Part shown: in pieces, positions 21,246 to 30,212 of the stretch
Numbering within the stretch: position 1 is the first letter of the stretch
How the letters are laid out: every line of letters begins with the position of its first letter
Origin: a virus
Virus record (IMG/VR): IMGVR_UViG_3300008450_000032
Location: 1 to 64,000 of that record
Strand: one strand, 5' to 3'
DNA length: 64,000 nt
Notes under the pieces: model-generated
Database searches by the model: none
Told to the model about the DNA's origin: nothing
What the model saw: the letters and a program-made list of their open reading frames with translations, nothing else
Position numbers and translations under genes: made by a program

Positions 21246-22022
21246 ATGTTAGAAGCAGAAAAAATTAAAGATAATTGGGAAAGATATCGTAGCTTGGTCA
21301 ACGATTTATTTCCTACCCGTAAAGATGCATTAAATAAAATGTATGATGAATTAGAAGATCGTATGGTGTTTATGCCAGCATCTTCCATGGAACACTTTCA
21401 TAATGCGTTTGCTGGAGGTTATGTAGATCATGTACTCCGAGTAATGGATTGTGCATTAACTTTGCATAATACCTGGACTGTGATGGGTGCTGATATGTCA
21501 GGCTATACCGAAGAAGAATTACTATTCGCAGCAATGCATCATGATTTAGGTAAAGCAGGTTTCCCGGGTGAAGGCAATGAAGTATATCAAATTGAGACTT
21601 CAGATTGGCATCGTAAAAATCAAGGAAAACTTTACAAAACAAATGCATCAATTCCGTTTGCAATGGTACCAGATCTTTCAATTTGGTTGTTGCAAGAATA
21701 TGGTGTTAAACTGTCTTGGACAGAATATCAAGCAATTAAAATTCATGATGGAATGTATGATGATGCAAATAAACCATACTTTGTTGCAAGATCGCCTCAA
21801 GCTAAATTGAAAACAAATCTACCAATTATTTTGCATCATGCAGATCATATGGCGTCGACAATTGAATTTGAGCGTTGGAGAAATGCAAAAGCCACAGCAC
21901 CAGCACCGGTAGCAGAAAAAAGCAAAATTACAAAAAGTAACGGACTTAAAAACTTAGCAGAAAATAACCCAGATGTTGAAAAAACATTAACGGATATTTT
22001 TAGTGCATTTAATCAGGATTAA
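21246..22022 (+). CDS. HD-domain phosphohydrolase
   Basis: 258 residues. The HD motifs run in order: GGYVDHVLRVMD, FAAMHHDLGKAGF (the metal-binding H-D), AIKIHDGMYDD and ILHHADHMAS. The substrate could be a nucleotide (as in dNTPases or (p)ppGpp hydrolases) or RNA. The size and the embedded HHDLGK fit the phosphohydrolase side rather than cyclic-di-GMP HD-GYP proteins. Alteration of nucleotide or alarmone pools is plausible. A Pro/Lys-rich linker and short helical tail follow after residue 215. Confidence 0.8.
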   Translation: MLEAEKIKDNWERYRSLVNDLFPTRKDALNKMYDELEDRMVFMPASSMEHFHNAFAGGYVDHVLRVMDCALTLHNTWTVMGADMSGYTEEELLFAAMHHDLGKAGFPGEGNEVYQIETSDWHRKNQGKLYKTNASIPFAMVPDLSIWLLQEYGVKLSWTEYQAIKIHDGMYDDANKPYFVARSPQAKLKTNLPIILHHADHMASTIEFERWRNAKATAPAPVAEKSKITKSNGLKNLAENNPDVEKTLTDIFSAFNQD

Positions 22023-22024
22023 TT

Positions 22025-22321
22025 ATGATTTGGATGATAATATTAGTTGTAATACTGTTTGGTATTATAGGATATGCGGGATACCGTATTTGGTATCTAG
22101 CAGGAACAACTGCCGATGCACAGGAATATATTGAAGATTTAGAAGTTACAAATCGTTACATGTATAGCAAAATTACAGAAGCTTATGATGTGATGCAACG
22201 CATAGATCGTTTAGGTGCTTTTGAAAAAGATGATGAAGCAGGAACTACATTTCAACTATTAACTGAAGTAATTACCGAACTTAAAGAAACATTCGATGGC
22301 GAAGCGCAAGAAGAAAAGTAA
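22025..22321 (+). CDS. Single-pass membrane protein with acidic coiled tail
   Basis: 98 residues. A membrane segment at about 2-22 (IWMIILVVILFGIIGYAGYR) is followed by a helical soluble tail (DAQEYIEDLEVTNRYMYSKI) with IDRLGAFEKDDEAGTTFQLL near 65-85. The last pattern (G-A-F-x-x-D-D-E) recurs in small proteins of T4-like marine phages as I recall, with unknown role. The end overlaps the next gene by 26 bases. Confidence 0.7.
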   Translation: MIWMIILVVILFGIIGYAGYRIWYLAGTTADAQEYIEDLEVTNRYMYSKITEAYDVMQRIDRLGAFEKDDEAGTTFQLLTEVITELKETFDGEAQEEK

Positions 22322-23003
22322 TGTATACTTTACACGTATTACTGAGTTAGCAATACTAGGATATAATAAAACAGATAATCCTGTTCTCCGAGAAAAGATT
22401 TACAGAAGATTTATTTATCCGGCATTTATGAAAATGGCTGAAAATTTAATTAACACTGTAAAGCCAACTTATATTGATTCCACATTTGTTGATTTGCAAA
22501 CCGATCTAGTTACATTTTTAACTGAACGATTAAACAAATTTAATCCAAATGCAGGAAAGGCATATTCATATTATACCAGAACATCATATAACTACCTAAT
22601 AGGTGAAAATGAAAGAGCGTATAAAAAACGAAAAGCAGATGCATTGGAATTAAATATCGATGAACAACGCAATGTTATCATTGAAATGCATAATGATGAA
22701 ATGCGGGAAGTATTAGAGTATTTCATGGATGCATATGTAGAATATTGTTATAACAACATAAATTATTTGTTTTCAAATTCCACTGATATACATGTCGCTG
22801 ACTCCATACTTCACATTTTTGAGAATCGAGAACACATTGAAGATTTCAATAAAAAACGTTTATATATTTTAATACGCGAACGAACGGGACTAGATGCATC
22901 ACAAACTAATGCAGTTACCAGAGTGGTTAAAGTATTAAAACAAATCTATGAAGACAACTTTAAAGAGTATGAACAAACAAACTTCGTAAATCTGCCTTTT
23001 TGA
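22296..23003 (+). CDS. gp55: T4 gp55-like late sigma factor
   Basis: 235 residues. The key stretch LTERLNKFNPNAGKAYSYYT followed by RTSYNYLIGENERAYKKRK matches the reduced sigma region 2 of gp55-type factors (K-F-x-P-x-x-G-x-A-x-x-Y-x-x-x-x-x-x-N). No region 4 is visible, as in gp55. In T4 this protein binds core polymerase and the sliding clamp to recognise late promoters with only a -10-like element. Here the late motif ATATTTATATNAAA without a -33 box is the natural candidate site. The start at 22296 lies in the upstream gene and gives a basic MAKRKKKS end. Confidence 0.78.
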   Translation: MAKRKKKSNVYFTRITELAILGYNKTDNPVLREKIYRRFIYPAFMKMAENLINTVKPTYIDSTFVDLQTDLVTFLTERLNKFNPNAGKAYSYYTRTSYNYLIGENERAYKKRKADALELNIDEQRNVIIEMHNDEMREVLEYFMDAYVEYCYNNINYLFSNSTDIHVADSILHIFENREHIEDFNKKRLYILIRERTGLDASQTNAVTRVVKVLKQIYEDNFKEYEQTNFVNLPF

Positions 23004-23016
23004 TATTTATATTAAA
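23002..23016 (+). promoter_or_regulatory. Late-type promoter motif
   Basis: GATATTTATATTAAA, starting within the gp55 stop, then GGAATTTACGTT and the ATG at 23029. It opens the baseplate gene run. Confidence 0.75.
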
Positions 23017-23028
23017 GGAATTTACGTT

Positions 23029-23466
23029 ATGGATAAGAATGATGAACTATTCAAAGGAACTAGTTTTGCAGATTTAATGTCCGATGTTTATCACAATTCT
23101 AAAAAGAAAGATAGACAAATCAACCAACTTATTGCCCAGTTACAGCCATTAATAAAAAATGCATCAGACGCAACTATCATAGTTCCACTGATCAAAGAAT
23201 ATTTAGATGTAGCAGTTAAAAATGATGACCACTTGGTTAAATTAACTGCTATTGTACAAAGATTCATTTCAACCAAACAGACTATTGCAGGTGCTGATGG
23301 TCTTTTAAGTGATGAAGAAAAACAACAACTATTAAAGGTTGCAGAAGCCACTCTGAGTTCCGAATTAGAAGATGAGTTAGAGCGAATTTCCGACGAAGAA
23401 ACTGTTTTACAACAAAAAATTAATGATGTTAAAACAAAGATAGGAACTAGCGATGCCAATGGATAA
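23029..23466 (+). CDS. Helical hypothetical protein beside the baseplate genes
   Basis: 145 residues, helical and acidic, with a likely coiled coil at the end (ELEDELERISDEETVLQQKI). LIAQLQPLIKNASDATIIVP and LIKEYLDVAVKNDDHLVKLT are regular helices. It overlaps the gp5-like gene by 14 bases. It could be a baseplate or tail-assembly factor, or a late-transcription accessory given the adjacent sigma. No family is recognised. Confidence 0.65.
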   Translation: MDKNDELFKGTSFADLMSDVYHNSKKKDRQINQLIAQLQPLIKNASDATIIVPLIKEYLDVAVKNDDHLVKLTAIVQRFISTKQTIAGADGLLSDEEKQQLLKVAEATLSSELEDELERISDEETVLQQKINDVKTKIGTSDANG

Positions 23467-24508
23467 TCCAGATTATATCTTATTTGAAGTTGCAGAAGTT
23501 ATTGATACTTTTGATGAAACTTATCGATATGAGACTGTAAATGGCGACCGGTTAGATGATCGATTATTCACAGTTCGTGTTCAAAGTGTTAATAGAATGA
23601 CCAATAAACATGATATACGAACATGTAGGCCATTCAATAACAATATTAAGCAAATTCCTTTAGTAGGCGAACATGTATTAATATTCCGGGCGTATAATCA
23701 AGAAACCACTCTGGATAATACCGGAATAGACTGGTATTATTTTTCTCCATACTCAATTTCATCAGGTGTAAATGAAAATTTCTTACCAGGAATCTCATAT
23801 GGAGATACAATTACAGAAAGCGATGTTAAAAAAATCATACCAGGGAAAACATTCCAATCTAAAATTATATCGCCATTACAACCATTTGAAGGTGATTTAA
23901 TGATTGAAGGTCGTTGGGGTAACAGTATCCGATTAGGAAGCACAGTACCTGACTCTGACCGGTATACATTGCAATCACCATGGTTAGGAGATGCAGTTGG
24001 TGATCCAATTATTATTCTTTCAAATAATCGAGAAAATAAAAAAGGCAAACAGTTTGTTACTGAAAACATTAAAACTGATGGAGCATCTCTGTACTTAACT
24101 AGTACACAAAAAATTCCAGATTTACAATTTGGTGCACCTCGTAAGAAAAATTCATTAACATATTTTTATCCAAATGAATCTAATTACGCGCAGTCTCAAT
24201 TTATTGGTACTGCTGATCGTATTGTGTTAAAAGCAAAAACTGATATTGCGGTAATAGATTCACCAAAAGGAATTGTGTTAAACACAACCGGCGAAGTTAA
24301 AATAGGTTCTGACACCGCAGATCAATCATTGGTACATGGAAATGTTTTATTAAACGTTCTTCAACAAATTTTAAATCAATTAAATATGCCAATTCAATGT
24401 GGTTCGATGGCAGGTACGTTTCTAGATAAAAGTGCACTAACATCAGCACAAAATCAACTTCAAGAGTTGTTAAGTTCTAAATATTTCATACAAAAGAAAA
24501 TATCATAA
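23453..24508 (+). CDS. gp5: Baseplate hub/spike protein, gp5-like
   Basis: 351 residues. An N-terminal OB-fold-like part (VIDTFDETYRYETVNGDRLD, FTVRVQSVNRM, IPLVGEHVLIFRAY) is followed by PFEGDLMIEGRWGNSIRLGS, a stretch typical of the T4-like hub/spike relatives in marine and Bacteroidota phages. The end repeats short beta elements (IVLKAKTDIAVID, GIVLNTTGEVKIGS) like a spike helix. There is no lysozyme domain, unlike T4 gp5. The peptidoglycan-cutting function may lie in the protein at 8649. The start could also be Met3 at 23459. Confidence 0.75.
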   Translation: MPMDNPDYILFEVAEVIDTFDETYRYETVNGDRLDDRLFTVRVQSVNRMTNKHDIRTCRPFNNNIKQIPLVGEHVLIFRAYNQETTLDNTGIDWYYFSPYSISSGVNENFLPGISYGDTITESDVKKIIPGKTFQSKIISPLQPFEGDLMIEGRWGNSIRLGSTVPDSDRYTLQSPWLGDAVGDPIIILSNNRENKKGKQFVTENIKTDGASLYLTSTQKIPDLQFGAPRKKNSLTYFYPNESNYAQSQFIGTADRIVLKAKTDIAVIDSPKGIVLNTTGEVKIGSDTADQSLVHGNVLLNVLQQILNQLNMPIQCGSMAGTFLDKSALTSAQNQLQELLSSKYFIQKKIS

Positions 24509-24509
24509 T

Positions 24510-25337
24510 ATGAGTGCAATAGTTCCACCATTAGATTTTATACCTAAACTGCCATCGATAGCAGTAACGGAAACCATTAAACAGGTTAACAAACAAACCG
24601 ATGTGTTGTTACAAACTGTTACTACTACGGTTACTGATTCTATAAAACTAGCAACGAATGTTAAATGCGATGATCCTAGAATGAAAAAAATTAAAGAACA
24701 GTTAGCTCAAGTTCAGGAACAAATTACAAAGATACAAGAAACTATACCTAAAATACAAACTACGATTAACACAGTTAAACAAATTGTTAATACGGCTGTT
24801 GCTATCAAAGCTGCAATATCTGCAGCACAATTATCAAATCCAGCAACTGCTGCGGTATTTATTGCAACGCAATTAACTTTAATTCAAGATGCTACAATTG
24901 TTAATGCATTAGAATCTTTAAAACAATTTGAGCAAGTTCCACCAGCATTAACAGCAAAAATACAAACCGTTATTCCTCCTATATTATCAGCATTGCAACG
25001 AGTAGAAGGAGCTTGTGGTGAGAATACTCCGGAGGTTTCTATTCCTGAAAATTTATTAGGAGATTCAGATATTCAAGATTATAACGATCTTGTTGATACC
25101 GAGTTTTATACTGAAGATAACGTAAATTCAAAAGACTTATCAGATCGATCTGATTTAATTCAACAAATATTACAGCAGCAACAAGATTTATTACAATCAC
25201 TGCAAGAAGCTCCAAGTTTGGTATATCGTGGCAACGGTTTACCAGATCCGAACTTAGGAAAACCTGGCGATTATTATGTTGATTTAGATACACAAGCTAT
25301 AATCGGTCCTAAGGTATCATATACCGCTTGGATTTAA
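24510..25337 (+). CDS. Baseplate/tail structural protein with coiled coil
   Basis: 275 residues. A long helical region (MKKIKEQLAQVQEQITKIQE, then TIPKIQTTINTVKQIV) and an Ala-rich hydrophobic helix (AVAIKAAISAAQLSNPATAA) are followed by a Gln-rich coil (LIQQILQQQQDLLQSLQ). A small C-terminal beta unit (GNGLPDPNLGKPGDYYVDLD) is also seen in other tail proteins. It sits between the gp5-like and gp25-like genes, which supports a baseplate role. Confidence 0.7.
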   Translation: MSAIVPPLDFIPKLPSIAVTETIKQVNKQTDVLLQTVTTTVTDSIKLATNVKCDDPRMKKIKEQLAQVQEQITKIQETIPKIQTTINTVKQIVNTAVAIKAAISAAQLSNPATAAVFIATQLTLIQDATIVNALESLKQFEQVPPALTAKIQTVIPPILSALQRVEGACGENTPEVSIPENLLGDSDIQDYNDLVDTEFYTEDNVNSKDLSDRSDLIQQILQQQQDLLQSLQEAPSLVYRGNGLPDPNLGKPGDYYVDLDTQAIIGPKVSYTAWI

Positions 25338-25354
25338 TTACATTTTATACATGT

Positions 25355-25370
25355 TTATATTTATTAATAA
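25355..25370 (+). promoter_or_regulatory. Late-type promoter motif
   Basis: TTATATTTATTAATAA, 10 bases before the ATG at 25381. Confidence 0.55.
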
Positions 25371-25380
25371 ATAATATCAT

Positions 25381-25887
25381 ATGGATAGTAAAACACTTAT
25401 ACAAGCACTAAAACGGGTGGTACGAGAAGAAGTACGTTCGGTTATTCAGGAAGAATTAACCGAAATTCTTCGCGAAGGATTACAGAAAACGATTACTGAA
25501 ATGAAACGTCCTGTAAAACCACATAATGTATCACGCCAGCAAAACACGCCGACAAAGAAGAAACCAATGTTTGAAGATAATCGTTGGGCATCGGTATTAA
25601 ATGAAACAGATCCATTGTCAGAACAACAACCGTTAGCAATGAATAGTTTCAAAGATATGATGAATGAAAGTTTTGACGAAATTCGAATGACATCAGCAGA
25701 TGCTATTGGATTCGGTGCAATGCGTCAAAACATGAAAGAATCTTTAGGTATGGCACCGACTGCCCCAAAAGTAATGGAAGATCCAGAAACTGGTAAAGTG
25801 TATGAAGTTGATCCTACAGTAGCAGCTGCAATGACTCGAGATTATTCTGCCATGATGAAAGCAATTGATAAGAAAAAAGGTATGTAA
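25381..25887 (+). CDS. Hypothetical virion-cluster protein
   Basis: 168 residues. The N-terminus is a strongly charged amphipathic helix (LIQALKRVVREEVRSVIQEE then LTEILREGLQ). It contains the L-T-E and L-R-E/G patterns that could be prohead-protease sites. The rest is disordered, with MEDPETGKVYEVDPTVAAAM near the end. It overlaps the gp25-like gene by one base. Conserved position suggests a virion-related role. Confidence 0.65.
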   Translation: MDSKTLIQALKRVVREEVRSVIQEELTEILREGLQKTITEMKRPVKPHNVSRQQNTPTKKKPMFEDNRWASVLNETDPLSEQQPLAMNSFKDMMNESFDEIRMTSADAIGFGAMRQNMKESLGMAPTAPKVMEDPETGKVYEVDPTVAAAMTRDYSAMMKAIDKKKGM

Positions 25888-26327
25888 TGTCATATAAAAT
25901 TGAAACGGTAACCGCAAACGATACAACAAATTTAGTTGGTTTAGGAATTAAATTGCCGTTCAATGGTACTGGAGTTTTTTCTATAAATTACGATAATAAT
26001 TCTCAGGCAACTGCGAATTTTAAAAATCTGTTATTAACCAGAAAAGGTGAACGATATGAGCAACCTAGATTTGGTACGGATTTATTGAACGCATTGTTTG
26101 AACCAATGACTGATATAACAGAACAACGAATTGTTACTACTATACGTGATGCGGTTTCATATTGGTTACCTTACATAACCTTAGACAATGTAGATGTAGA
26201 ATTTAATCAAAGCGATGCTATTTTAAATTACACAGTTAAAGTTTCAATAACATATTCTATCAGTGAAATCGAAACAAATACAATTGTTATTTTTGCAAAT
26301 GAAAATGGCGTAATTCGGATTGAATAA
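25887..26327 (+). CDS. gp25: Baseplate wedge protein gp25-like
   Basis: 146 residues. NFKNLLLTRKGERYEQPRFG followed by TDLLNALFEPMTD is the hallmark of the gp25/TssE family (R-x-G-x-R-x-x-x-P-x-F-G). It is a wedge component at the sheath-baseplate junction. Length and domain match the family. It is followed two bases later by the gp6-like gene, the usual pairing. Confidence 0.92.
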   Translation: MSYKIETVTANDTTNLVGLGIKLPFNGTGVFSINYDNNSQATANFKNLLLTRKGERYEQPRFGTDLLNALFEPMTDITEQRIVTTIRDAVSYWLPYITLDNVDVEFNQSDAILNYTVKVSITYSISEIETNTIVIFANENGVIRIE

Positions 26328-26329
26328 AC

Positions 26330-28210
26330 ATGAATACAAAAAAAGAAATATCATATCTAGGAAAAGATTTTGGTCAATTTAGAAAAAACTTAATTGACTT
26401 TACCAAACAGTACTTTCCAGATACATACACTGATTTCAATGAATCATCGCCTGGCATGATTTTTATTGAGATGGCATCCTATATAGGGGATGTTTTATCA
26501 TACTATGCAGATTCTAATTTAAAGGAGTCGTTGCTTGAACAAGCATCTGAACGAGCTAACATATTTGATTTAGCTAAGTCTTTAGGATATACTCCTAAAA
26601 ATGCTGTTCCTGCATATGCAACTATGGATGTGTTTCAATTATTGCCAGCAATTGGTTCCGGTGCAAATATTGCCCCTGATTATAACTATGCGTTGTCAAT
26701 TAAACCTGGGTTTCAGGTAAAACAAGAAGATGGTGCTGCAGAATTCCGTACTCTGGATTCGGTGGATTTTGCATACTCATCATCGTCAGACCCAACAGAA
26801 GTAACCGTATACGAAACTGATGATGCAACCAATTTACCGGTATATTATCTTTTAAAGAAAACGGTTAAAGCAGTTAGTGGTACAGTAAAAACATCACAAT
26901 TCACATTCAACTCTCCAATTGCTTATGATAAAATTGTGTTATCTGATACAAATATCATTGAAATTGTTTCAGTTGAAGAATCAGATGGTGATAATTGGTA
27001 TGAAGTTCCATACTTGGCTCAAGATACAATATTTGAAGCTGTTCCAAATCTATTAGAAAACGATCCAGATTTAAATGCATACAGGTCATCTGCTCCTAGT
27101 TTATTAAAAATGAAACGCACCGCAAAACGTTTTATAACTAGATTACGAAGTGACAATAAATTAGAATTACAGTTTGGAGCTGGTATTTCTGATAACAATG
27201 ATGAAGAAATTATACCAAACCCAACAAATGTAGGTAATGGATTATCTACGGTTAGAAAAGGTGTAGATATTGATATTGACCCATCTAATTTTTTATATAC
27301 TAGAACATATGGTCAAGCTCCTGCTAATACTACATTAACTGTAACATATGTGGTTGGAAATGGAATTGAGGATAACGTTGCTGCAAACAAATTAAAAGTT
27401 ATTAAATTCATTGAATACAATGATGATGTAAATTCTACCATTTCAAATTCAATGGTTAACTTTATTAAAAGTTCAATTGCAGTTAATAATCCAGATCCAG
27501 CGTCAGGTGCTAAAACTGCAGAAACTTTGCAAGATATTAAAAATAATGCATTAGCAAATTTTGCAGCACAAAATAGATCAGTAACGCGTGAAGATTACAT
27601 TATACGAGCTTATTCGATGCCAGCAAAATACGGCAGTGTTTCAAAAGCGTATATTGTACCAGATGATCAAATTACTCAGCAATCATATGAGACATCTAGA
27701 ATACCAAATCCATTTGCATTGAACATGTATGTTTTAGGATACAATCAATCAAAACAATTGGTACAACTAAATCAAGCAATAAAAGAAAACTTGAAAACGT
27801 ATCTGAATTTTTACCGGATACTCACGGATGCGTTAAATATTAAAGATGCATTTATTATTAATATCGGTGTAGACTTTGAAATTTCAGTGCTTCCAAATTA
27901 TAATAGCAACGATGTTTTGTTGCGTTGTATTGCTGAATTAAAATCATATTTTGATATTGATAAATGGCAAATAAATCAGCCAGTTGTAAAATCAGATATT
28001 TCTACTACATTAGCCAATGTAAAAGGAGTACAATCTGTAATCGGTGTTCAATTTAAAAACTTATACGACACATTACAAAACTATTCCGGCAACGTATATG
28101 ATTTAACAACTGCTACTAGAAATGGTGTTATTTATCCATCATTGGATCCTAGTATATTCGAAGTTAAATTTCCTAATCAGGATATACGCGGTCGTGTAGT
28201 AAATTATTAA
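26330..28210 (+). CDS. gp6: Baseplate wedge protein gp6-like
   Basis: 626 residues. The N-terminus (FRKNLIDFTKQYFPDTYTDF, then NESSPGMIFIEMASYIGDVL and SYYADSNLKESLLEQA) matches the T4 gp6/baseplate J family. The middle includes AAQNRSVTREDYIIRAYSMP, another family signature. It forms the wedge that joins the baseplate hub to the periphery. Similar in size to T4 gp6. Confidence 0.92.
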   Translation: MNTKKEISYLGKDFGQFRKNLIDFTKQYFPDTYTDFNESSPGMIFIEMASYIGDVLSYYADSNLKESLLEQASERANIFDLAKSLGYTPKNAVPAYATMDVFQLLPAIGSGANIAPDYNYALSIKPGFQVKQEDGAAEFRTLDSVDFAYSSSSDPTEVTVYETDDATNLPVYYLLKKTVKAVSGTVKTSQFTFNSPIAYDKIVLSDTNIIEIVSVEESDGDNWYEVPYLAQDTIFEAVPNLLENDPDLNAYRSSAPSLLKMKRTAKRFITRLRSDNKLELQFGAGISDNNDEEIIPNPTNVGNGLSTVRKGVDIDIDPSNFLYTRTYGQAPANTTLTVTYVVGNGIEDNVAANKLKVIKFIEYNDDVNSTISNSMVNFIKSSIAVNNPDPASGAKTAETLQDIKNNALANFAAQNRSVTREDYIIRAYSMPAKYGSVSKAYIVPDDQITQQSYETSRIPNPFALNMYVLGYNQSKQLVQLNQAIKENLKTYLNFYRILTDALNIKDAFIINIGVDFEISVLPNYNSNDVLLRCIAELKSYFDIDKWQINQPVVKSDISTTLANVKGVQSVIGVQFKNLYDTLQNYSGNVYDLTTATRNGVIYPSLDPSIFEVKFPNQDIRGRVVNY

Positions 28211-28219
28211 GGATAATTC

Positions 28220-29338
28220 ATGTTTAAAATATTTTATGCTGAAAAAGACACTACGTTGTATGAGCAAACTCCGGCTTATAACTATGGTCTAGATGAACTT
28301 TTAGAAATTGGTAAACATCTAGATGATGAAGGTTCTACATATCTAAAATCTAGATCCGTGCTTAAGTTTGATATGACTGAAGTTTCAGCATCATTGTCAA
28401 AATATGGAAAAACTGTTAATGATTGTAAATTCATGTTACAGTTATATACATCCCATGCAAAAAATTTATCATCAGAATATGATATTTGTGCAAAACTAGT
28501 TGCTCAAAATTGGATTAATGGTACTGGTGCATCAAGTGGTGTAAACATCGACGGTGCATCATGGACAGGACCAATGTCGGGTAGTACATGGATATCGAGT
28601 AGTCAAAACATACAAATTGGCACAAGCACACTATACACTTCTGGAAGCGGGGGTGGCGGATCTTGGATGTTCCAATCAGCATCTGCTGGTTCTACATCGG
28701 GCCTAATAACATCAGAATCATTTTCATATCGTACTACTGATATTAATATGGATGTTACAGATGCGGTAAAAATTTGGCTGAGTGGTTCCGGTGGTGCTAC
28801 TATTCCTAATCATGGATTTTTATTGCAATTTTCAGATGCATATGAAGCCTCAGGTTCATTAGCTGGGTATATACGATATTTTAGTCGTGAAACCCATACT
28901 ATATATGTTCCTAGATTAACTATGTACTGGGATAACAGCACTTTTACAACGGGTTCATTAACAGCATTAGACACTGAGTCATATACAACTTATACACGCG
29001 TTAAACCTACGTATAAAGATACAGAAATTGCTAAAATTAGAATATTTGGTCGAGATAAATTTCCTAGAAAATCACCGACTAATCTGTTTCCTATAGAAAC
29101 GGTTAAGTATTTACCATCTACTACATACTACTCAGTTTTAGATGCCGCTACAGATGAGGTCATAATTCCGTACGACAATATTTATACTAAAGTGAGTTGC
29201 GATTCAACCAGCAATTTTATTTATTTAGATTTGAACGGTTTTATGCCAGAACGATATTATCGTTTAGAATTAAAAATTGTAAGTGGCATTGAAGAACAAT
29301 ATATCACCGATCAGATATATTTTAAAGTAGTTAGATAA
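28220..29338 (+). CDS. Baseplate/tail protein with DNRLRE-like domain
   Basis: 372 residues. It starts with AEKDTTLYEQTPAYNYGLDE and SYLKFD-like strands (RSVLKFDMTE), the pattern of DNRLRE/carbohydrate-binding-like beta sandwiches. A Gly/Ser/Thr-rich central region (TSGSGGGGSWMFQSASAGST) probably interrupts the domain. It overlaps the next gene by one base. It lies in the wedge gene run, so a peripheral baseplate role is likely. Confidence 0.72.
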   Translation: MFKIFYAEKDTTLYEQTPAYNYGLDELLEIGKHLDDEGSTYLKSRSVLKFDMTEVSASLSKYGKTVNDCKFMLQLYTSHAKNLSSEYDICAKLVAQNWINGTGASSGVNIDGASWTGPMSGSTWISSSQNIQIGTSTLYTSGSGGGGSWMFQSASAGSTSGLITSESFSYRTTDINMDVTDAVKIWLSGSGGATIPNHGFLLQFSDAYEASGSLAGYIRYFSRETHTIYVPRLTMYWDNSTFTTGSLTALDTESYTTYTRVKPTYKDTEIAKIRIFGRDKFPRKSPTNLFPIETVKYLPSTTYYSVLDAATDEVIIPYDNIYTKVSCDSTSNFIYLDLNGFMPERYYRLELKIVSGIEEQYITDQIYFKVVR

Positions 29339-30210
29339 TGAATATTACAGATATTAAAACGACACAACTATTAGTCGACCCGATTAACTTCAGAACCGAA
29401 TCACCCTATCGGTTGAACGGGTTAACTGTTATGTCAAACAATCCAAACATTGTTAGTCGGGACGACCGCGGAAATATCATATTGCAAGAAGCTAAAGAAG
29501 ATAATCAACTTCTAATTATAGAAACTGTTCGTAAACAAATACAAAAAAGATCCTTTTTAGATGCAGTTGATACAAATTTTGAATATTTTAGTTTTCCTGC
29601 TACTATTAGACCATCTGCTGCAGATGTAAATATTAATATTGAATTGGAGCAAGATCCGATATACGCACGATATAAACCTAGCGAAAACAGAGTTATTAAT
29701 GCCGGAGGAATACCGTCTGGAATACTAATGGATGCTGTCGTAGAAGGGGCTATTCAAACTGTTACAAATACGTATTATATTACGAAAGAAATTAAAAATT
29801 CGGGTGCGGATCTTCGAATACGAGTTAAAGTTGCACATTACTTTTTATCTACCGGGTTAGGTGATGTATATGGAACAGCATATTTTACTATAATGCGGGG
29901 TGGCCCAGAAAAACCACTTAATCGATATTATAGACCTATACAAACCGATAGTGGTGGTGCTGAAACATATGCAAATGGTAGAACGGTGCCAAGCGGCGAC
30001 TATGTGTTTGGTGCAATTGCACCAGGTGAAACTCAAAATTTATTTATAGATGAAATAATTTCAAATTCAGAATTTGAAATTGGAGATTCTTTTGGTATCG
30101 GTGCTTTTGCAGGACAACCGGATCGACATACAATATTTTCAGAACAAACATATATGGTTGTAACTGATGCTAGTAAGAATGTGGACGAATGGAATCAGCC
30201 GATTGAATAA
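29338..30210 (+). CDS. Baseplate structural protein
   Basis: 290 residues, largely beta-rich with ITDIKTTQLLVDPINFRTES at the start and ILMDAVVEGAIQTVTNTYYI in the middle. No enzyme motif. Its position between the DNRLRE-like and the large wedge protein and its size would fit a gp8-like role, but I cannot see sequence proof. Confidence 0.65.
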   Translation: MNITDIKTTQLLVDPINFRTESPYRLNGLTVMSNNPNIVSRDDRGNIILQEAKEDNQLLIIETVRKQIQKRSFLDAVDTNFEYFSFPATIRPSAADVNINIELEQDPIYARYKPSENRVINAGGIPSGILMDAVVEGAIQTVTNTYYITKEIKNSGADLRIRVKVAHYFLSTGLGDVYGTAYFTIMRGGPEKPLNRYYRPIQTDSGGAETYANGRTVPSGDYVFGAIAPGETQNLFIDEIISNSEFEIGDSFGIGAFAGQPDRHTIFSEQTYMVVTDASKNVDEWNQPIE

Positions 30211-30212
30211 GC

